The notes beneath the pieces are model-generated. The model was not told where the DNA came from and did no database searches. It was given only the letters and a program-made list of their open reading frames with translations. This document shows, piece after piece, positions 1 to 12,527 of a DNA stretch of 64,000 nucleotides. Position numbers and translations under genes: made by a program. Each line of letters begins with the position of its first letter. The first letter of the stretch is position 1. Source of the DNA: Glebionis coronaria (lineage: Eukaryota > Streptophyta > Magnoliopsida > Asterales > Asteraceae); contig CM046882.1 in the NCBI GenBank assembly GCA_025667525.1, positions 502,394,792 through 502,458,791 of the forward strand, given 5' to 3'.

Positions 1-2
1 GT

Positions 3-437
3 GTTTCCACAGAAAGACTAAGGGCGGTGTTGCATCTATTGCCATCAACGGTGACAAGTATTTCTAAAAAACACGACTTTAAGGTTTTCTCACAGCGATA
101 GTCTTTATAGTGAATGACTCTTCCTTAAACTAGGCCTTCAAGATGATCTTCTAAAGCTTCCTTTGCCTAATTTGGTGACTCGACTAAATGAAGCTAGCCA
201 AGGTGGTGGCCTTCTCAAATACAACACTACGAAAATTTTATCAAAGGACAAATTTGCTTGGTTACATGACGATGAATTTGCTCCCCAAACTATTCCCGTG
301 GTGAACCCTCTCAGCATTGAGAAGCTTAAGGTTCCCACCAGCGAGTCAGCTTGATACTGAAAATATGGCCCACAAGAGTCTGCTCTCCGAGAAGAACACA
401 TTGTGAGCTATCTCGATGGCATGACTGTAAAGCATGT
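3..437 (+). pseudogene. 13-lipoxygenase (type 2 LOX) fragment
   Basis: Translation gives an internal piece of a plant lipoxygenase, the non-haem iron dioxygenase that peroxidises linoleic and linolenic acid for oxylipin synthesis. Recognisable stretches are STERLRAVLHLLPSTVTS (frame 3, from base 3), then in another frame KFAWLHDDEFAPQT near 250-290 and GPQESALREEHIVS near 368-410, ending at a LDGMTV-like block. The piece covers only the region before the iron-binding histidines, so no catalytic residue is present. At least one frameshift lies near 105, a TGA near 123, and a pair of opposed frameshifts near 330-360 destroys the FPP(V/A)SQLDP region. Homology is lost after about 437. The resemblance is closer to chloroplast 13-LOX than to 9-LOX. 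It is a relic or the edge of a degraded gene whose 5' part would lie left of the window. Confidence 0.8.
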
Positions 438-719
438 AACATACCTAATTGCGTATCAATATTTTAACTATCCATGTAGTAATATTTTTGTGGGGTTGGC
501 CCTGTAGAGCTAAAACATTACTGGAAATGATCCATTTTAAAGTAAATGGCTATAAATTTTTGAATATTCAGCAATAGTAGTGGGGTCCATTTGGGTTTGT
601 TTTCCTACATAGAAATCAAAATTAGTTTCTTTTATGATCGATGATACATTATGAAATAACCACCATAACAAACAAGTTAATATTATATCTATAGTAAGTG
701 AAAGGGTCGATGGAAAAAA

Positions 720-966
720 AAGGTAAACTATTTCTTTTACCTCTAGCTAGGAGCCTTAGTGATAGCGTTGGCCGCATCCCAAATGGCGAGGTCAGCTTGA
801 AGAACAGCGATGTAATGGGGAGCGCTGAGGAGACAGCGACGACAAGCATCATACAAGCTACTTGTCAAGCACCTCGATCTCATCGACAACATTACCAAGT
901 AAATCCATCCCAGTGGGGAATCCGGCTCTTGATGTCGTCAATTTTGGCGCATTTTTCTTGCAACAA
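720..966 (-). pseudogene. Unrecognised gene end, degraded copy 1
   Basis: Read on the minus strand this segment starts after a splice-acceptor-like TTGCAAG with EKCAKIDDIKSRIP and continues with pieces matching the copy at 1479-1733: VVDEIEVLD, ACRRCLLSAP and VLQADLAIWDAANA. A frameshift sits near 905 and stops near 860. The adjacent segment 1025-1200 matches the upstream part of the second copy, including the AAG|GTAAA donor-like site. I do not recognise the protein family. The segment is a decayed tandem duplicate of the next entry. Confidence 0.5.
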
Positions 967-1018
967 CAAAGATGGATCATATTAAGCAGTGTAAAGTTAT
1001 AAGTTCCTCAAGTACTAC

Positions 1019-2760
1019 TTTGAGTTATTTATTATTGAAAAACAAATCAAATAACACAAAAAGCCTGGAAATGAATAAGTAGCGACCTAAACTAAACTGA
1101 AAGTTGTAGAGAAAACAAAGAGATTTTACCTTAATTCCGAAAACATCTATTACAACAATAAAGACATGACGAGATAATTGCCATGGGTTTGCCTGGTTAA
1201 GATAGAGCAAGTGAATCAAATATTTCATCTAAAACACTATTATCAAGATCTTAAAGTTTATATAAAGTAAAGTAAAAAAGTTAAAAAGATTTGAACCAAA
1301 AATAAACAAGATCTTAAAGTTTATTTCTTTATGTTAATCACAAATCTTAAAAAGAAAATCGAAAAACAAGAAATCCAAATTATAATGGATCTATAAAAAA
1401 CACATCATGAAAACTCATAAATCAGCACAGCTTAACATCATATATAAAGTTGTGAGTCTGAGGATTCTTTTTATACCTCTAATAGGAGGCTTCGTCGTCA
1501 CTCAAAGCTTGAAGAGTGGCGGCGTTAGCGTTGGCCGCTTCCCAGAGGGCGAGTTCGGCTTGGAGAAAGGTGATATAGCTGGGGGCGTGGATGAGATAGC
1601 GACGACATGCTTCGTAGTGTGAAGCGATGGTTGGGATCAGTTGGTCCAGAACTTGGATCTCTTCTACGGCTAAACCCAACATGTCCATGGCGTGGGGAAT
1701 CCAAGCCTTGACAGCTTCAAGTTGGGCACATTTCTGTTCAAAAGTTTAGTGTTATGAGTGATACCATCTTGTTCGCAGTTTTGACTTTGCTAAAGACTAA
1801 TAAGTAAGGAGTTTATCCCAGTATATATATCATGCACATGGTTCAACTAATCTGGAAATAAATATATCCATAGTTTTGACTGGAAATGGATGTTTATTCT
1901 GCATTTGAAATGTAAACGTTGCATTCTTTTCCACAGCCTTAATTATGAGTGTCTCTAACTGCCTTATGACATGGCTTTAGGGTTATGTAAGCACCTTGAA
2001 ACGGACACTCTTTCTAGATATGTCAAGCGGCACACGGACTAGAAACCTCCAACTTTTACTTGTCTACAAACTCTTCTAAGTGCATACTTTTTACCCAGTT
2101 TTTGAATTGACCCGGTCGAGTCAACGGGTCCGGGTCAACCCAAGTACTAGTTTAAGTTATTTATTATTGAAAAACAAATGGTTGCAAACATGAAGATTAT
2201 GACAATTTTCATGTCATTGCTTTATACAAAACAAGACTACAAGCGATTTTTGCCTCATATGACAGCTTTTCATAAAGGTTTTTCATTCCTTTTCACACTC
2301 TGCTCTTTTGAGTTATTCATTATTGAAAAACAAATCAAATAACACAAAGCCTGGAAATGAATAAGTAGCGACCTAAACTGAAAGTTGTAAAGAAAACAAA
2401 GAGAATTTACCTTAATTCCGAAAACATCTGTTACAACAATGAAGACGTGACGATATAATTGCCATGGAACCTGCCACACCCGTCTTTCTTGCCCAAAATT
2501 CATGGGTTGGAACACTGGGTTTGCCTGAGCAAGTGAATCAACAGCTTTCTATCTATAATAAAGTCACTTAGAGTTATATAAAGTTAAAGTAAAAAAAATA
2601 AAAGTTATTTGAAACAAAGATAAACAAGATCTCAAAGTTTATTCTTCTATGTTAATAAAAAATCTTTAAAAAAAAAACGAAGAACAAAAAACCCATATTA
2701 TAATGGATCTATGAAAAACACACAAACCCATCATGAAAACTTATAAATCAATTCCTTTCT
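1019..2760. repeat. Tandem duplication, unit about 1.3 kb
   Basis: The sequence from 1019 to about 1435 recurs at 2303 to about 2760: both begin with TGAGTTATT(T/C)ATTATTGAAAA, continue through the AATAAGTAGCGACCTAAACT block and end near ATAATGGATCTAT(A/G)AAAAACAC. The segments 720-966 and 1479-1733 are the matching terminal exons. The copies differ by many substitutions and small indels, so the duplication is old. Confidence 0.75.
1479..2500 (-). CDS. Unrecognised plant gene, two 3' exons (copy 2)
   Basis: Two minus-strand blocks look like exons. The terminal block, 1479-1733, follows a TTGAACAG acceptor and encodes about 84 residues ending in ALSDDEASY and a stop, with hydrophobic helix-like stretches such as VEEIQVLDQLIPTIASHYEA and ITFLQAELALWEAANANAAT. 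The upstream block, about 2411-2500, ends in DVFGIK followed by an AAG|GTAAAT donor; the intron would be about 680 bases. No catalytic motif, signal peptide or membrane segment is visible, and I cannot name the family. The terminal exon is intact while the paralogue at 720-966 is broken, so this copy may be the functional end of a gene or simply a younger relic. The exon assignment rests on splice-site form and on similarity between copies. Confidence 0.4.
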
Positions 2761-3472
2761 TTCATGTAAAAAGAAATCTGAACAAAAACCTACCCGGGGT
2801 CACTTAAAAGATCTTGAAGACGGACTGCAAATGTTTATGTTTCGGATTAAAGCAGAAACAAGAAAACGAAATCAAAAATCAATTAGTGTCAACTTTGAAG
2901 ATGAGTGTCTTATTAATCTGTAAAGGTGGAAACGGAAGTAAATGGTTTCATCCCCGCTCTTGGGAGGAAACACTTTCCTTCTAAACTCATTCAAATTACA
3001 CTAGTTTTTCTTTCCTTTTTCTTTCCTTTTCTTTGTTGAATAACTCAAGAACAGAATATTTTTTTAATTTCATTTCATTTCCTTTATTTTCCTTTAATAA
3101 AACAACTCGACAACATAGTATAATGTTCACCATTAATTTTTACATTTTAAAGTTATTTTTTATTACATTTATTTTTAATTATTGAATTTGTGTTATGAAA
3201 TAATTAATGGAGATAAAATTTTAATTATGTTTTCCCAAGCATAATTCTTATGAAATATTATATAATATAAATAAAATAATATAATTTTAAAATTAAAAAA
3301 AAAGTTAAAAATAAATATATGTTTACAAACAAAAAGTAATATTTTTATGTCATAAAAGAAAGATTCAAAAAAAACAAAAATATTCTCACATGAATAAAAA
3401 AAGTTTCTCATTTAAAATCAAGTTAAGCATAATTTTTTTAATCAAAGCGGTCAACGCAAATCACAAGAATGA
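2761..3472. other. AT-rich spacer, no gene seen
   Basis: A very AT-rich stretch with poly-A and poly-T runs around 3100-3430. I find no open frame with a recognisable product, no RNA gene and no terminal repeats. Confidence 0.6.
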
Positions 3473-3557
3473 ATAGTGTAATTTACTCTTCTCAAAATTT
3501 ACTAAGTGTAATTTACTCTTCTCAAAATCTACTTAAGTGTAATTTACTAAGTGTATA
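3473..3557. repeat. Short tandem repeat, GTGTAATTTACT unit
   Basis: Three consecutive copies of a unit beginning AGTGTAATTTACT, two of them followed by CTTCTCAAAAT. It sits directly before the LTR-like remnant at 3558. Confidence 0.7.
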
Positions 3558-4015
3558 GGTCCGAATGGTTGGACCTGACCCGAATCCAAAACCCAAATCC
3601 GGAATTCATATCTGAATCATCAAGCCCATCACCGCCCCAAAAGACAAAGCATTGGTAAAAAATAAGTTAACCAACAAGATTCCCAAATTTAAGAAAGTTG
3701 TCTCCTCCGGGCCAACAGGGCCCCGACCAAAGCCCATTGGGTCTTCCGGCTTTTAAGGGATTTAAGCAGTATAAATACCCCAAAGGGACTTAGGTTTGAC
3801 AAAAATTTTATCATATTACAGTACTAATTATTTATTATATTCATTCCGGATCATTGTCACTTTACTTACTCTCACGCTGGAGCATGTTATGGGTTCTCAC
3901 ACCAGGACGAGGCTAACGCGTTTACTTTGATTTCAGGATATCCAAAGGACAAGCCTACCTAGTCCGAAGGATCTCACCATCCGGATCTACGATTCGGACC
4001 TTAGCAAGAATTTGC
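3558..4015 (+). mobile_element. LTR-like remnant of a retrotransposon
   Basis: Features typical of a plant LTR appear in the right order: GC-richer U3-like DNA with GGGCC and CCCGACC blocks, a TATA box TATAAATA at 3770-3777 followed by CCCCAAAGGG, then a transcribed-region-like segment containing TGGGTTCTCACACCAGGACGA. No second copy, coding region or target duplication is visible, so it could be a solo LTR or another promoter-bearing repeat. Confidence 0.35.
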
Positions 4016-4444
4016 ACGAAGCACGTGCAAAACTATTTGTACGTCATGTAATTATGCACGCAAGTATCTTTTCAAATGTTAAAAGATAACAGATAAATAC
4101 ACTAAATGGTGCATTTTAGTTTGCTCGATTTTTTAATTTGCATTTTAAAATGACGTGACAATAAAAAAAATGTAAACTCATCCTCTCCTTACCATTGTAC
4201 ATTGTAAATGTAAATGTATAATTAAATCGGTAATAATTAACATTTACTTTCGCCAACAACCATATTTCTGCGCAACCTACCAACCATTTATGACTTCATT
4301 TACATCCATTTTTCTACTCCATCCATGGATGTCTATAAAAACTCAAAAACCAAACTCTTTTTAGACTTAAATTTATAATCGACTCTTTACACCAAACAAA
4401 TTGAGATTCTAAAACGAGTTTTTTATATATAAATGTATTTAAAT
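4016..4444. other. Spacer without recognised features
   Basis: AT-rich DNA with no convincing coding frame. Its last eight bases, ATTTAAAT at 4437-4444, are the left target duplication of the adjacent MITE. Confidence 0.6.
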
Positions 4445-4854
4445 CAAGGTTGCAAAAACCGCGAATCGCTAGTCAGCCGGTCGACCACCTTGTAACTTAT
4501 AATCGTTCTAGGCGGGATTAACCGGTGATTAATCAGATTGACATTTTTCGCAAATTTTTGGTATTTTCGACAAGTTTTGGATATTTCTAATGAGTTTTAG
4601 GTATTTATGGCAATATTATTCTTAATATACAACGTATCATGCATATAATAGTTAATATAATTTATAAACATAAGTTTACAATGAGTTTTAGGTATTTTCG
4701 GCCAAATTTACACGTTTTGGGCAAGTTTGGCCTCCCTTGACCGTCGTTGACCATAGTTGACTTTCATTAATCGTCTTTTCATTAATCGGCAAGGTTGAGG
4801 CCTTGTAGCTATTAACCGATTAATCGCTTTTGTTGACCTTGTTTTGCAACATTG
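4445..4854. mobile_element. hAT-type MITE, 410 bp, with 8-bp target duplication
   Basis: The element begins CAAGGTTGCAAAA and ends TTTTGCAACATTG, giving 13-bp terminal inverted repeats with one mismatch. It is flanked on both sides by ATTTAAAT (4437-4444 and 4855-4862). An 8-bp duplication with short terminal repeats is the hAT superfamily signature. The interior holds repeated GATTAATCG/CGGTTAATC-type subterminal words near both ends, as expected for transposase binding sites, and no coding frame, so mobility would need a transposase in trans. Confidence 0.85.
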
Positions 4855-4862
4855 ATTTAAAT

Positions 4863-7619
4863 TGTCACACCCCACCATGGCGGAATATGGGGCGCGACGT
4901 ATGGATATCATCACAACAAACGGTGTCTCTATAGAGAAAACTAAATGCAAAAAAAATGTCATAAAAAAGTGACACAATGTCATGACAATATCTCAAATAA
5001 TGTAGGCGTCTAGGTAAGTAGGTAAAAGTCCTACCTCTTACCAAAGACATACAAATAAACAAACATCAAACATATAGGTATCAAACAATTTACTAAATCA
5101 AAAGACAAAATAAAATCTAAGAGGAAAGGGATTCCTCCTAATGCAATTCTAGCAACCTCTAGACTCTAGCCACTTCTAACATCATCTTCTCAACTACCTC
5201 ACCTGAAAATGACACTAAAATCTGTCAACATAAAGTTGGTGAGAACATAGGTTTAAGTTATCTAGAACATCATAAGAAACCTTGACATCCGCTGTAAATA
5301 AGTTGAAGAAAAACAATTTATAGTAATTGACCATAATGTAATAATCATGCTACATGCATCCACAACCAAACTCAATCCAAGTACCAATCGCATCTACAAT
5401 TCACAAAGCACACTATAATAATCAAGAAGTATCCCGTCACACACACAAGAACACACACCACGCTATCCAGATCTTTCCCACACCACCTGTGGAAGATGAA
5501 CTATATCCCCGTCGAGATATCTTGCCTCCGAAGAGATGATGAACAAGTACTCAGGACGGATCGTGCCCCCCGAACCAAGAACTCAGGACGGATCGTGCCC
5601 CACGAACCAAGAACTCAGAACCAAGAACTCAGGACGGATCGTCCCCCACGCTCCACACACATCACAACTGTTCCCATAGACGCCCATACATCTATGTACC
5701 AATCCCAATCATAACACAATCAAGATTCACATATCATAACACATATCAAAGCACATATGAGAACACATAAGCACGCAAGTCACACAATAGCACATTTATG
5801 TCCACACATTTATAAAAATTTAGTACCAAACATTTTAAGAATACCACAAGTGTCATCTCCATCCCATACTAGAAGAAAACATTTAAAAAAATCAGTGAAA
5901 ATGGGACTATGAACTCACCTGATAACACATCAAGCTAGCACTCCTGCAAACCTATAAAATCATAGACAACACACTTAGCTCAGGTCCTAATACCCAAGTT
6001 AAGTAACAATAAAGGAGATGAATCTAATTTCCCAATCCCCACTATCTAGTTCTCCCACTACAAGCTATTCTATACGTAAAAATCCAGTTTTTCTCGGTAC
6101 GGTTTACTAGTCACTAAACGATCACATGAAGTGAACTTAACACCACACTTGACTCCTACCCTACTGGAGTTATGTTGTTATATGATCTAAGAACTTCAAA
6201 AACCAATTTTACTTTCTAATTACACGTTTAACCCTTTCGTTTAGTCTCTACGCCAAAAGTCGTTTTCACCAAAACTGATTTTCTGTACATGCTAAATGTT
6301 CGACACCAAAAGCCCGACCTAAACACCATAACTTTTATTGAAAACCTCCAGTACTTTTATATACATTATAAAGAGTTCCCAAATCAAAAATCTTTGGCTA
6401 TCTCATTCGTTTGGTTAGGTTTTGACTCAAATTCCCAAAATCCAAATTTATTCCTGAACAGCGCACTGTTTTTGTAATAATTGTTTGACGACCTTCTCGA
6501 ACTCCATTTTCGACCAACCTTACCTTTTTGAAAAGTAGACTCTCTGAACTTAATTTAAAAAAAAAGAAACTCGACCAAAGGTGCTACCTACTGCCCGGAA
6601 CAGTCGACACAAGACAGTACTAAAAATCAGACTCTTTTACGCCTTTATGCACTAACCCTCTAAACATCATTAATTACCCCCAAATTATTAAACAAGAACC
6701 CTAAAATCATTAATAGATCTTAATTACTATTTTTTTCCAGAAAATTAATGAAACCCTAATCATCTCAATGATGGTTAATTAACATTACAAACATGATTAA
6801 TTAATAAAAACATGAATTAAGTTAAAGTTAAATTGATCACATACCTTGAATCAAGAAAATTTTTATGAAACCCTAAAAACTTGTAGAAACCTTCGTCCAA
6901 AAAAAAGAGCTGGAAAAAAATAATGTGTTTTGATTTGTTTTTATACTAAAACAATGAGAATCCTAGCCCAATACAAATAATACTTTCCTATTTTTATTTT
7001 TTTCCTTTTTTTTATTTTTCTCCACCGTCCTATATAATTTTTTTTTACCAAAAATAATTTTTTTTTTTATTTTATTATTAAATTCGTTTTTTAATAATTA
7101 TTTCCTTAATTATATTTTTTTTATTAATCCCTTAATTAATTAATTATATCTAAAACCTTTTAACTAGTAAATTAAACTACACTAGTCAATTTTACGCGTT
7201 TATCGTAAATTACGTAAAATATACAGTTTTATGAAAATTCTTAAAATATGAAATAAACTTTATAACTAAGTTCTAAATGACTTAAAACCATCCCGTAAAT
7301 TATTCCCGTGACTAAATACCTCATCCGAGACCTCTAAACGCTAAACCCTAAATCGTAAAATACGATTTACTATAATACTTATACGTACACATAAAATTCT
7401 AAAATAGCACCGCATTCTATCATAGTTACATCCAAGTGAACAAATGAGCATGAACTAACCCCATCATAACATTATATAATGCACCACGCAATACACGAAC
7501 GATGACTAACATCCAATCCAAGGCTCAAATATAAACAGAATGCACGTAAACGCACACTAAGCACATAATCAAAGTCAAACAGTCAAAAGTGACAAATCCA
7601 AAAATCTAGGGTTGTCACA
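4863..7619 (-). repeat. 3' LTR of the LARD-like gypsy element
   Basis: It is 2,757 bp and matches the other LTR along its whole length with scattered substitutions and small indels. A minus-strand TATA-like TATAAAAA lies near 6932-6940. The open frames inside are on both strands, short, and contain no domain. Confidence 0.85.
5547..5655. repeat. Minisatellite within the 3' LTR
   Basis: ACTCAGGACGGATCGTGCCCC is present three times, separated by copies of GAACCAAGA. The same array lies at about 10467-10562 in the other LTR, with a different arrangement of the GAACCAAGA spacers, so the array has changed length since insertion. Confidence 0.7.
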
Positions 7620-7635
7620 TCACTCCCTCCTAATA
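7620..7635 (-). promoter_or_regulatory. Polypurine tract of the LARD-like element
   Basis: Minus-strand ATTAGGAGGGAGTG directly abuts the TGTGACAACCC LTR start. It is the plus-strand DNA primer site of gypsy elements. Confidence 0.75.
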
Positions 7636-9765
7636 GAAATCTCGTCCCGAGATTTACTCCATAAGCTCAATAACTTCATTTCACAACCAACTCGCTATCT
7701 CTCTCATAACAACGTAATCCGAATCATCCGTATGACTACAACAACGCTCTCAATAAATATAAGCTCACGAAAATTTTTAGGACCTCTAACTTCAGATAAC
7801 AGATCAAACCCATGAACACTAACGGACGTTTACGTGAACGAATTTAAAAATATGAACCAAAACCATGAGACTCCAAAAGATACTCAAACATAAAACATGT
7901 ATCAACTCCAAACGAACCATAGAAACGGACCAATGACACTAGAAGCACCCAACGACAAGCGACACGTATTACGACCGTCGACATACTATCAAAACCTTGT
8001 GCAAAACCTAATTTCACCCCATAATGGATTTTGTACTGTAATTTTATATTAGTTGTTTTAAAACCATGGTATCACATTAGTAATTTATGTAATCATCTAA
8101 CGAAAATCAATCTAAAGTCTCTTCACGAACGATCAATTGTCTAAAGCACACAACACAATATCACACGTCAACATTGACTCCAAAACCCACATCCTTCATC
8201 AATGTAACAATCCCTATGATGGATACATCTAAAATCCTATCCTGAATCAGCCCTGTGTTAGCCTCTAAATGTCCACTATCTCAAAATACCCAAAACACGA
8301 GTTTAAACCATGTTGTTCGAAAATTAATCTTGAACCCGACACTTGTACAATTAATTCGACCAAGCTACTGAACCCCAATTACTAAACTTTCTGAATATTT
8401 GAAAAGTATGTTCCGAGTACATAATTTTAGGCTTTTGAATCACCCAAAAAGCTATAAAAACGAACAATTTATAACCAAAACGATTTTACTCAAAATCTGC
8501 CTAGGCATTAGCGACAGTTTCTGACAGTTAGCGACATATTTTGACAGTTTAGCGATAGTTTCTGCCTACTCCGATTTATACCAAAAAAAACGATTTTTAA
8601 ACCCTAAAACCCCTCATTAATTACCAAAATTAAAACCTAATTTATTTTAATTCCAGAAAATTAAAACTCTCACCCATCATATGATTAATTACATGATTTT
8701 AACATATTTAACTAAATAAGAACAAAATTTTAACTAAAGAACAATAACTTTAGGTGATCAAAACCAAAATATTTTAAAAATAAACAAGCCATGCTTATAT
8801 GTTAAAGAATTTATATTCCACCTTATTTTGAAACATGTTTCCGACACTTCCTTATTTTATCGACTACCAACAACTATTTTTTCTCAATTTGCAAGTTCAT
8901 TTTTTTACCATGTATAACTCGAAACAAAAGATATCGTTACCCCAAAAAGAAATCTCCACCATCTCAAAAGCCTTCACGCCAAAATTACCGTACAAAAGAA
9001 CACATGAAATGAGAACTCGATAAATGTACTACTACGGATGTTAAACATCTCGAAGAGGAAAGAGCTAGCAAACCATCCCAATAATACAACCGATAAGTAG
9101 AAGGGAATTATACATATATAGGCATATGCATACATACACTCAAATTCATCCAACATATACTATTACAAACATGTATTAACCCTCTTTCATGCAACCATAC
9201 TTAGGAATCCATTGGTGTCGTGGTACTTGTATAACTATGTTGGCCACCATACTTATACCAGTCCCCTTTCACTAATGTACTCCCTCCTATGATAACACTT
9301 ATAAGAATTAATACTACACATAACACATCAGTCTACCAACTCAAATAAGCACATAGATCCCACAACTCATATAAGCACATAACCACAACATAAAATAAGA
9401 TCCAAAATCCATGTATTAAAATAACGTAGCCAATGCATGAAACATACAAACTCGTAATCCAGCTGAACCACCATAGACAAAATTCAAAATGTATAAAGAA
9501 CATGAAAACGTAATTAAACGGAATCCAACAATGACTAGCGTATACGACTATAGTTCAACCCGCACTATTCAAAACTCGAAAAGAAAATAACAGTAGCTAA
9601 GTATGAATCATAGTAGTTCATGACCTAACAAATACTGCGAAAATAACATTCAAACACATCAGTTACTATAAAATGCACACATACTCCTATGACGCCTATA
9701 TGCAGGGACCCTTAAGCTATAGACTAGGCTACGCGACTAGGCAACCTAATTCTCTATAACCATTG
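7636..9765. other. Non-coding interior of the LARD-like element
   Basis: There is no frame with a retroelement domain on either strand. The outer 40 bases next to the purine tract keep a trace of the end of a gypsy polyprotein. Around 8380-8720 the sequence echoes words of the LTRs themselves (CATTAATTAC, TTCCAGAAAATTAA, ATGATTAATTA in the same order), so part of the interior may be a diverged LTR relic. A short run at 8513-8566 repeats AGCGACAG/AGTTTCTGACAGTT. Confidence 0.55.
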
Positions 9766-9779
9766 TCTCTGATACCATT
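9766..9779 (-). promoter_or_regulatory. Primer-binding site, initiator Met-tRNA type
   Basis: Minus-strand TGGTATCAGAGA lies three bases from the LTR end and matches the usual TGGTATCAGAGC site complementary to the 3' end of initiator methionine tRNA. Confidence 0.8.
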
Positions 9780-9780
9780 C

Positions 9781-12527
9781 TGTCACACCCCACCATGGCG
9801 GAATATGGGGCGCGACGTATGGATATCATCACAACAAACGGTGTCTCTATAGAGAAAACTAAATGCAAAAGAAATGTCATAAAAAGGTGACACAAGGTCA
9901 TGACAATATCTCAAATAATGTAGGCTTCTAGGTAAGTAGGTAAAAGTCCTACCTCTTACCAAAGACATACATATAAACAAATATCAAACATATAGGTATC
10001 AAACAATTTACTAAATCAAAAGACAAAATAAAATCTAAGAGGAAAGGGATTCCTCCTAATGCAATTCTAGCAACCTCTAGACTCTAGCCACTTCTAACAT
10101 CATCTTCTCAACTACCTCACCTGAAAATGACACTAAAATCTGTCAATATAAAGTTGGTGAGAACATAGGTTTAAGTTATCTAGAACATCATAAGAAACCT
10201 TGAAATCCGCTGTAAATAAGTTGAAGAAAAACAATTTATAGTAATGGACCATAATGTAATAATCATGCTACATGCATCCACAACCAAACTCAATCCAAGT
10301 ACCAATCACATCTACAATTCACAAAGCACACTATAATAATCAAGAAGTATCCCGTCACACACACAAGAACACACACCACACTATCCGGATCTTTCCCACA
10401 CCACCTGTGGAAGATGAACTATATCCCCGTCGAGATATCTTGCCTCCGAAGAGACGATGCACAAGTACTCAGGACGGATTGTGCCCCCCGAACCAAGAAC
10501 TCAGGACGGATCGTGCCCCACCTCAGAACCAAGAACTCAGGACGGATCGTGCCCCACGCTCCACACACATCACAACTGGTTCCATAGACGCCCATACATC
10601 TATGTACCAATCCCAATCATAACACAATCAAGATTCACATATCATAACACATATCAAAGAACATATGAGAACACATAAGCACGCAAGTCACACAATAGCA
10701 CATTTATGTCCACACATTTATAAAAATTTAGTACCAAACATTTTAAGAATACCACAAGTGTCATCTCCATCCCATACTAGAAGAAAACATTTAAAAAAAT
10801 CAGTGAAAATGGGACTATGAATTCACCTGATAACACATCAAGCTAGCACTCCTGCAAACCTATAAAATCATAGACAACACACTTAGCTCAGGTCCTAATA
10901 CCCAAGTTAAGTAACAATCAAGGAGATGAATCTAATTTCCCAATCCCCACTATCTAGTTCTCCCACTACAAGCTATTCTATACGTAAAAATCCAGTTTTT
11001 CCCGGTACGGTTTACTAGTCACTAAACGATCACATGAAGTGAACTTAACACCACACTTGACTCCTACCCTACTGGAGTTATGTTGTTATATGATCTAAGA
11101 ACTTCAAAAACCAATTTTACTTTCTAATTACACGTTTAACCCTTTCGTTTAGTCTCTACGCCAAAAGTCATTTTCACCAAAACTGATTTTCTGTACATGC
11201 TAAATGTTCGACACCAAAAGCCCGACCTAAACACCATAACTTTTATTGAAAACCTCCAGTACTTTTATATATATTATAAAGAGTTCCCAAATCAAAAATC
11301 TTTGGCTATCTCATTGGTTTGGTTAGGTTTTGACTCAAATTCCTGAAATCCAAATTTATTCCTAAACAGCACACTGTTTTTGTAAAAATTGTTTGACGAT
11401 CTTCCCGAACTCCATTTTCGACAAACCTTACCTTTTTGAAAAGTAGACTCTCTGAACTTAATTTAAAAAAAAGAAACTCGACCAAAGGTGCTACCTACTG
11501 CCCGGAACAGTCGACACAAGATAGCCCTAAAAATCAGACTGTTTTACGCCTTTATGCACTAACCCTCTAAACATCATTAATTACCCCTAAATTATTAAAC
11601 AAGAACCCTAAAATCATTAATAGATCTTAATTACTATTTTTTTCCAGAAAATTAATGAAACCCTAATCATCTCAATGATGGTTAATTAACATTACAAACA
11701 TGATTAATTAATAAAAACATGAATTAAGTTAAAGTTAAATTGATCACATACCTTGAATCAAGAAAAAATTTATGAAACCCTAAAAACTTGTAGAAACCTT
11801 CGTCCAAAAAAAAGAGCCGGAAAAAAATAATGTGTTTTGATTTGTTTTTATACTAAAACAATGAGAATCCTAGCCCAATACAAATAATACTTTCCTTTTT
11901 TTATTTTTTCCTTTTTCTTATTTTTTCCCACCGTCCTATATAATTTCTTTTTTACCAAAAATAATACTTTTTATTTATTTTATTATTAAATTCGTTTTTT
12001 AATAATTATTTCCTTAATTATATTTTTTTATTAATCCCTTAATTAATTAATTATATCTAAAACCTTTTAACTAGTAAATTAAACTACACTAGTCAATTTT
12101 ACGCGTTTATCGTAAATTACATAAAATATACAGTTTTATGAAAATTCTTAAAATATGAAATAAACTTTATAACTAAGTTCTAAATGACTTAAAACCATCC
12201 CGTAAATTATTCCCGTGACTAAATACCTCATCCGATACCTCTAAACGCTAAACCCTAAATCGTAAAAATACGATTTACTATAATACTTATACGTACACAT
12301 AAAATCCTAAAATAGCACCGCATTCTATCATAGTTATATACAAGTGAACAAATGAGCATGAACTAACCCCATCATAACATTATATAATGCACCACGCAAT
12401 ACACGAACGATGACTAACATCCAATCCAAGGCTCAAATATAAACAGAATGCACATAAACGCACACTAAGCACATAATCAAAGTCAAACAGTCAAAAGTGA
12501 CAAATCCAAAAATCTAGGGTTGTCACA
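9781..12527 (-). repeat. 5' LTR of the LARD-like gypsy element
   Basis: It is 2,747 bp, the partner of 4863-7619. On the minus strand it is followed immediately by GAATGGTATCAGAGA, so this is the 5' copy. Confidence 0.85.

Larger units (their letters stand above)
4863..12527 (-). mobile_element. LARD-like non-autonomous Ty3/gypsy retrotransposon
   Basis: Two long direct repeats (4863-7619 and 9781-12527) enclose a 2.16-kb interior. On the minus strand each repeat begins TGTGACAACCC and ends GGGGTGTGACA, with TG...CA termini. A tRNA-iMet primer-binding site follows the minus-strand 5' LTR, and a purine tract GGAGGGAG precedes the 3' LTR, which fixes the orientation. The interior has no gag, protease, reverse transcriptase or integrase frame. 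Termini and the CTCGGGACGAGATTT block before the purine tract resemble Tekay/Del-type chromovirus elements. The flanks TAAAT (4858-4862) and TAGAT (12528-12532) fit a 5-bp target duplication with one change. Long LTRs plus an empty interior fit the LARD class. Confidence 0.8.

Noticed and set aside
5354..5714. Proline- and histidine-rich frames in the gypsy LTRs (also 10272-10678)
   Set aside because: They read through the LTR minisatellite, differ between the two LTRs and contain no domain.
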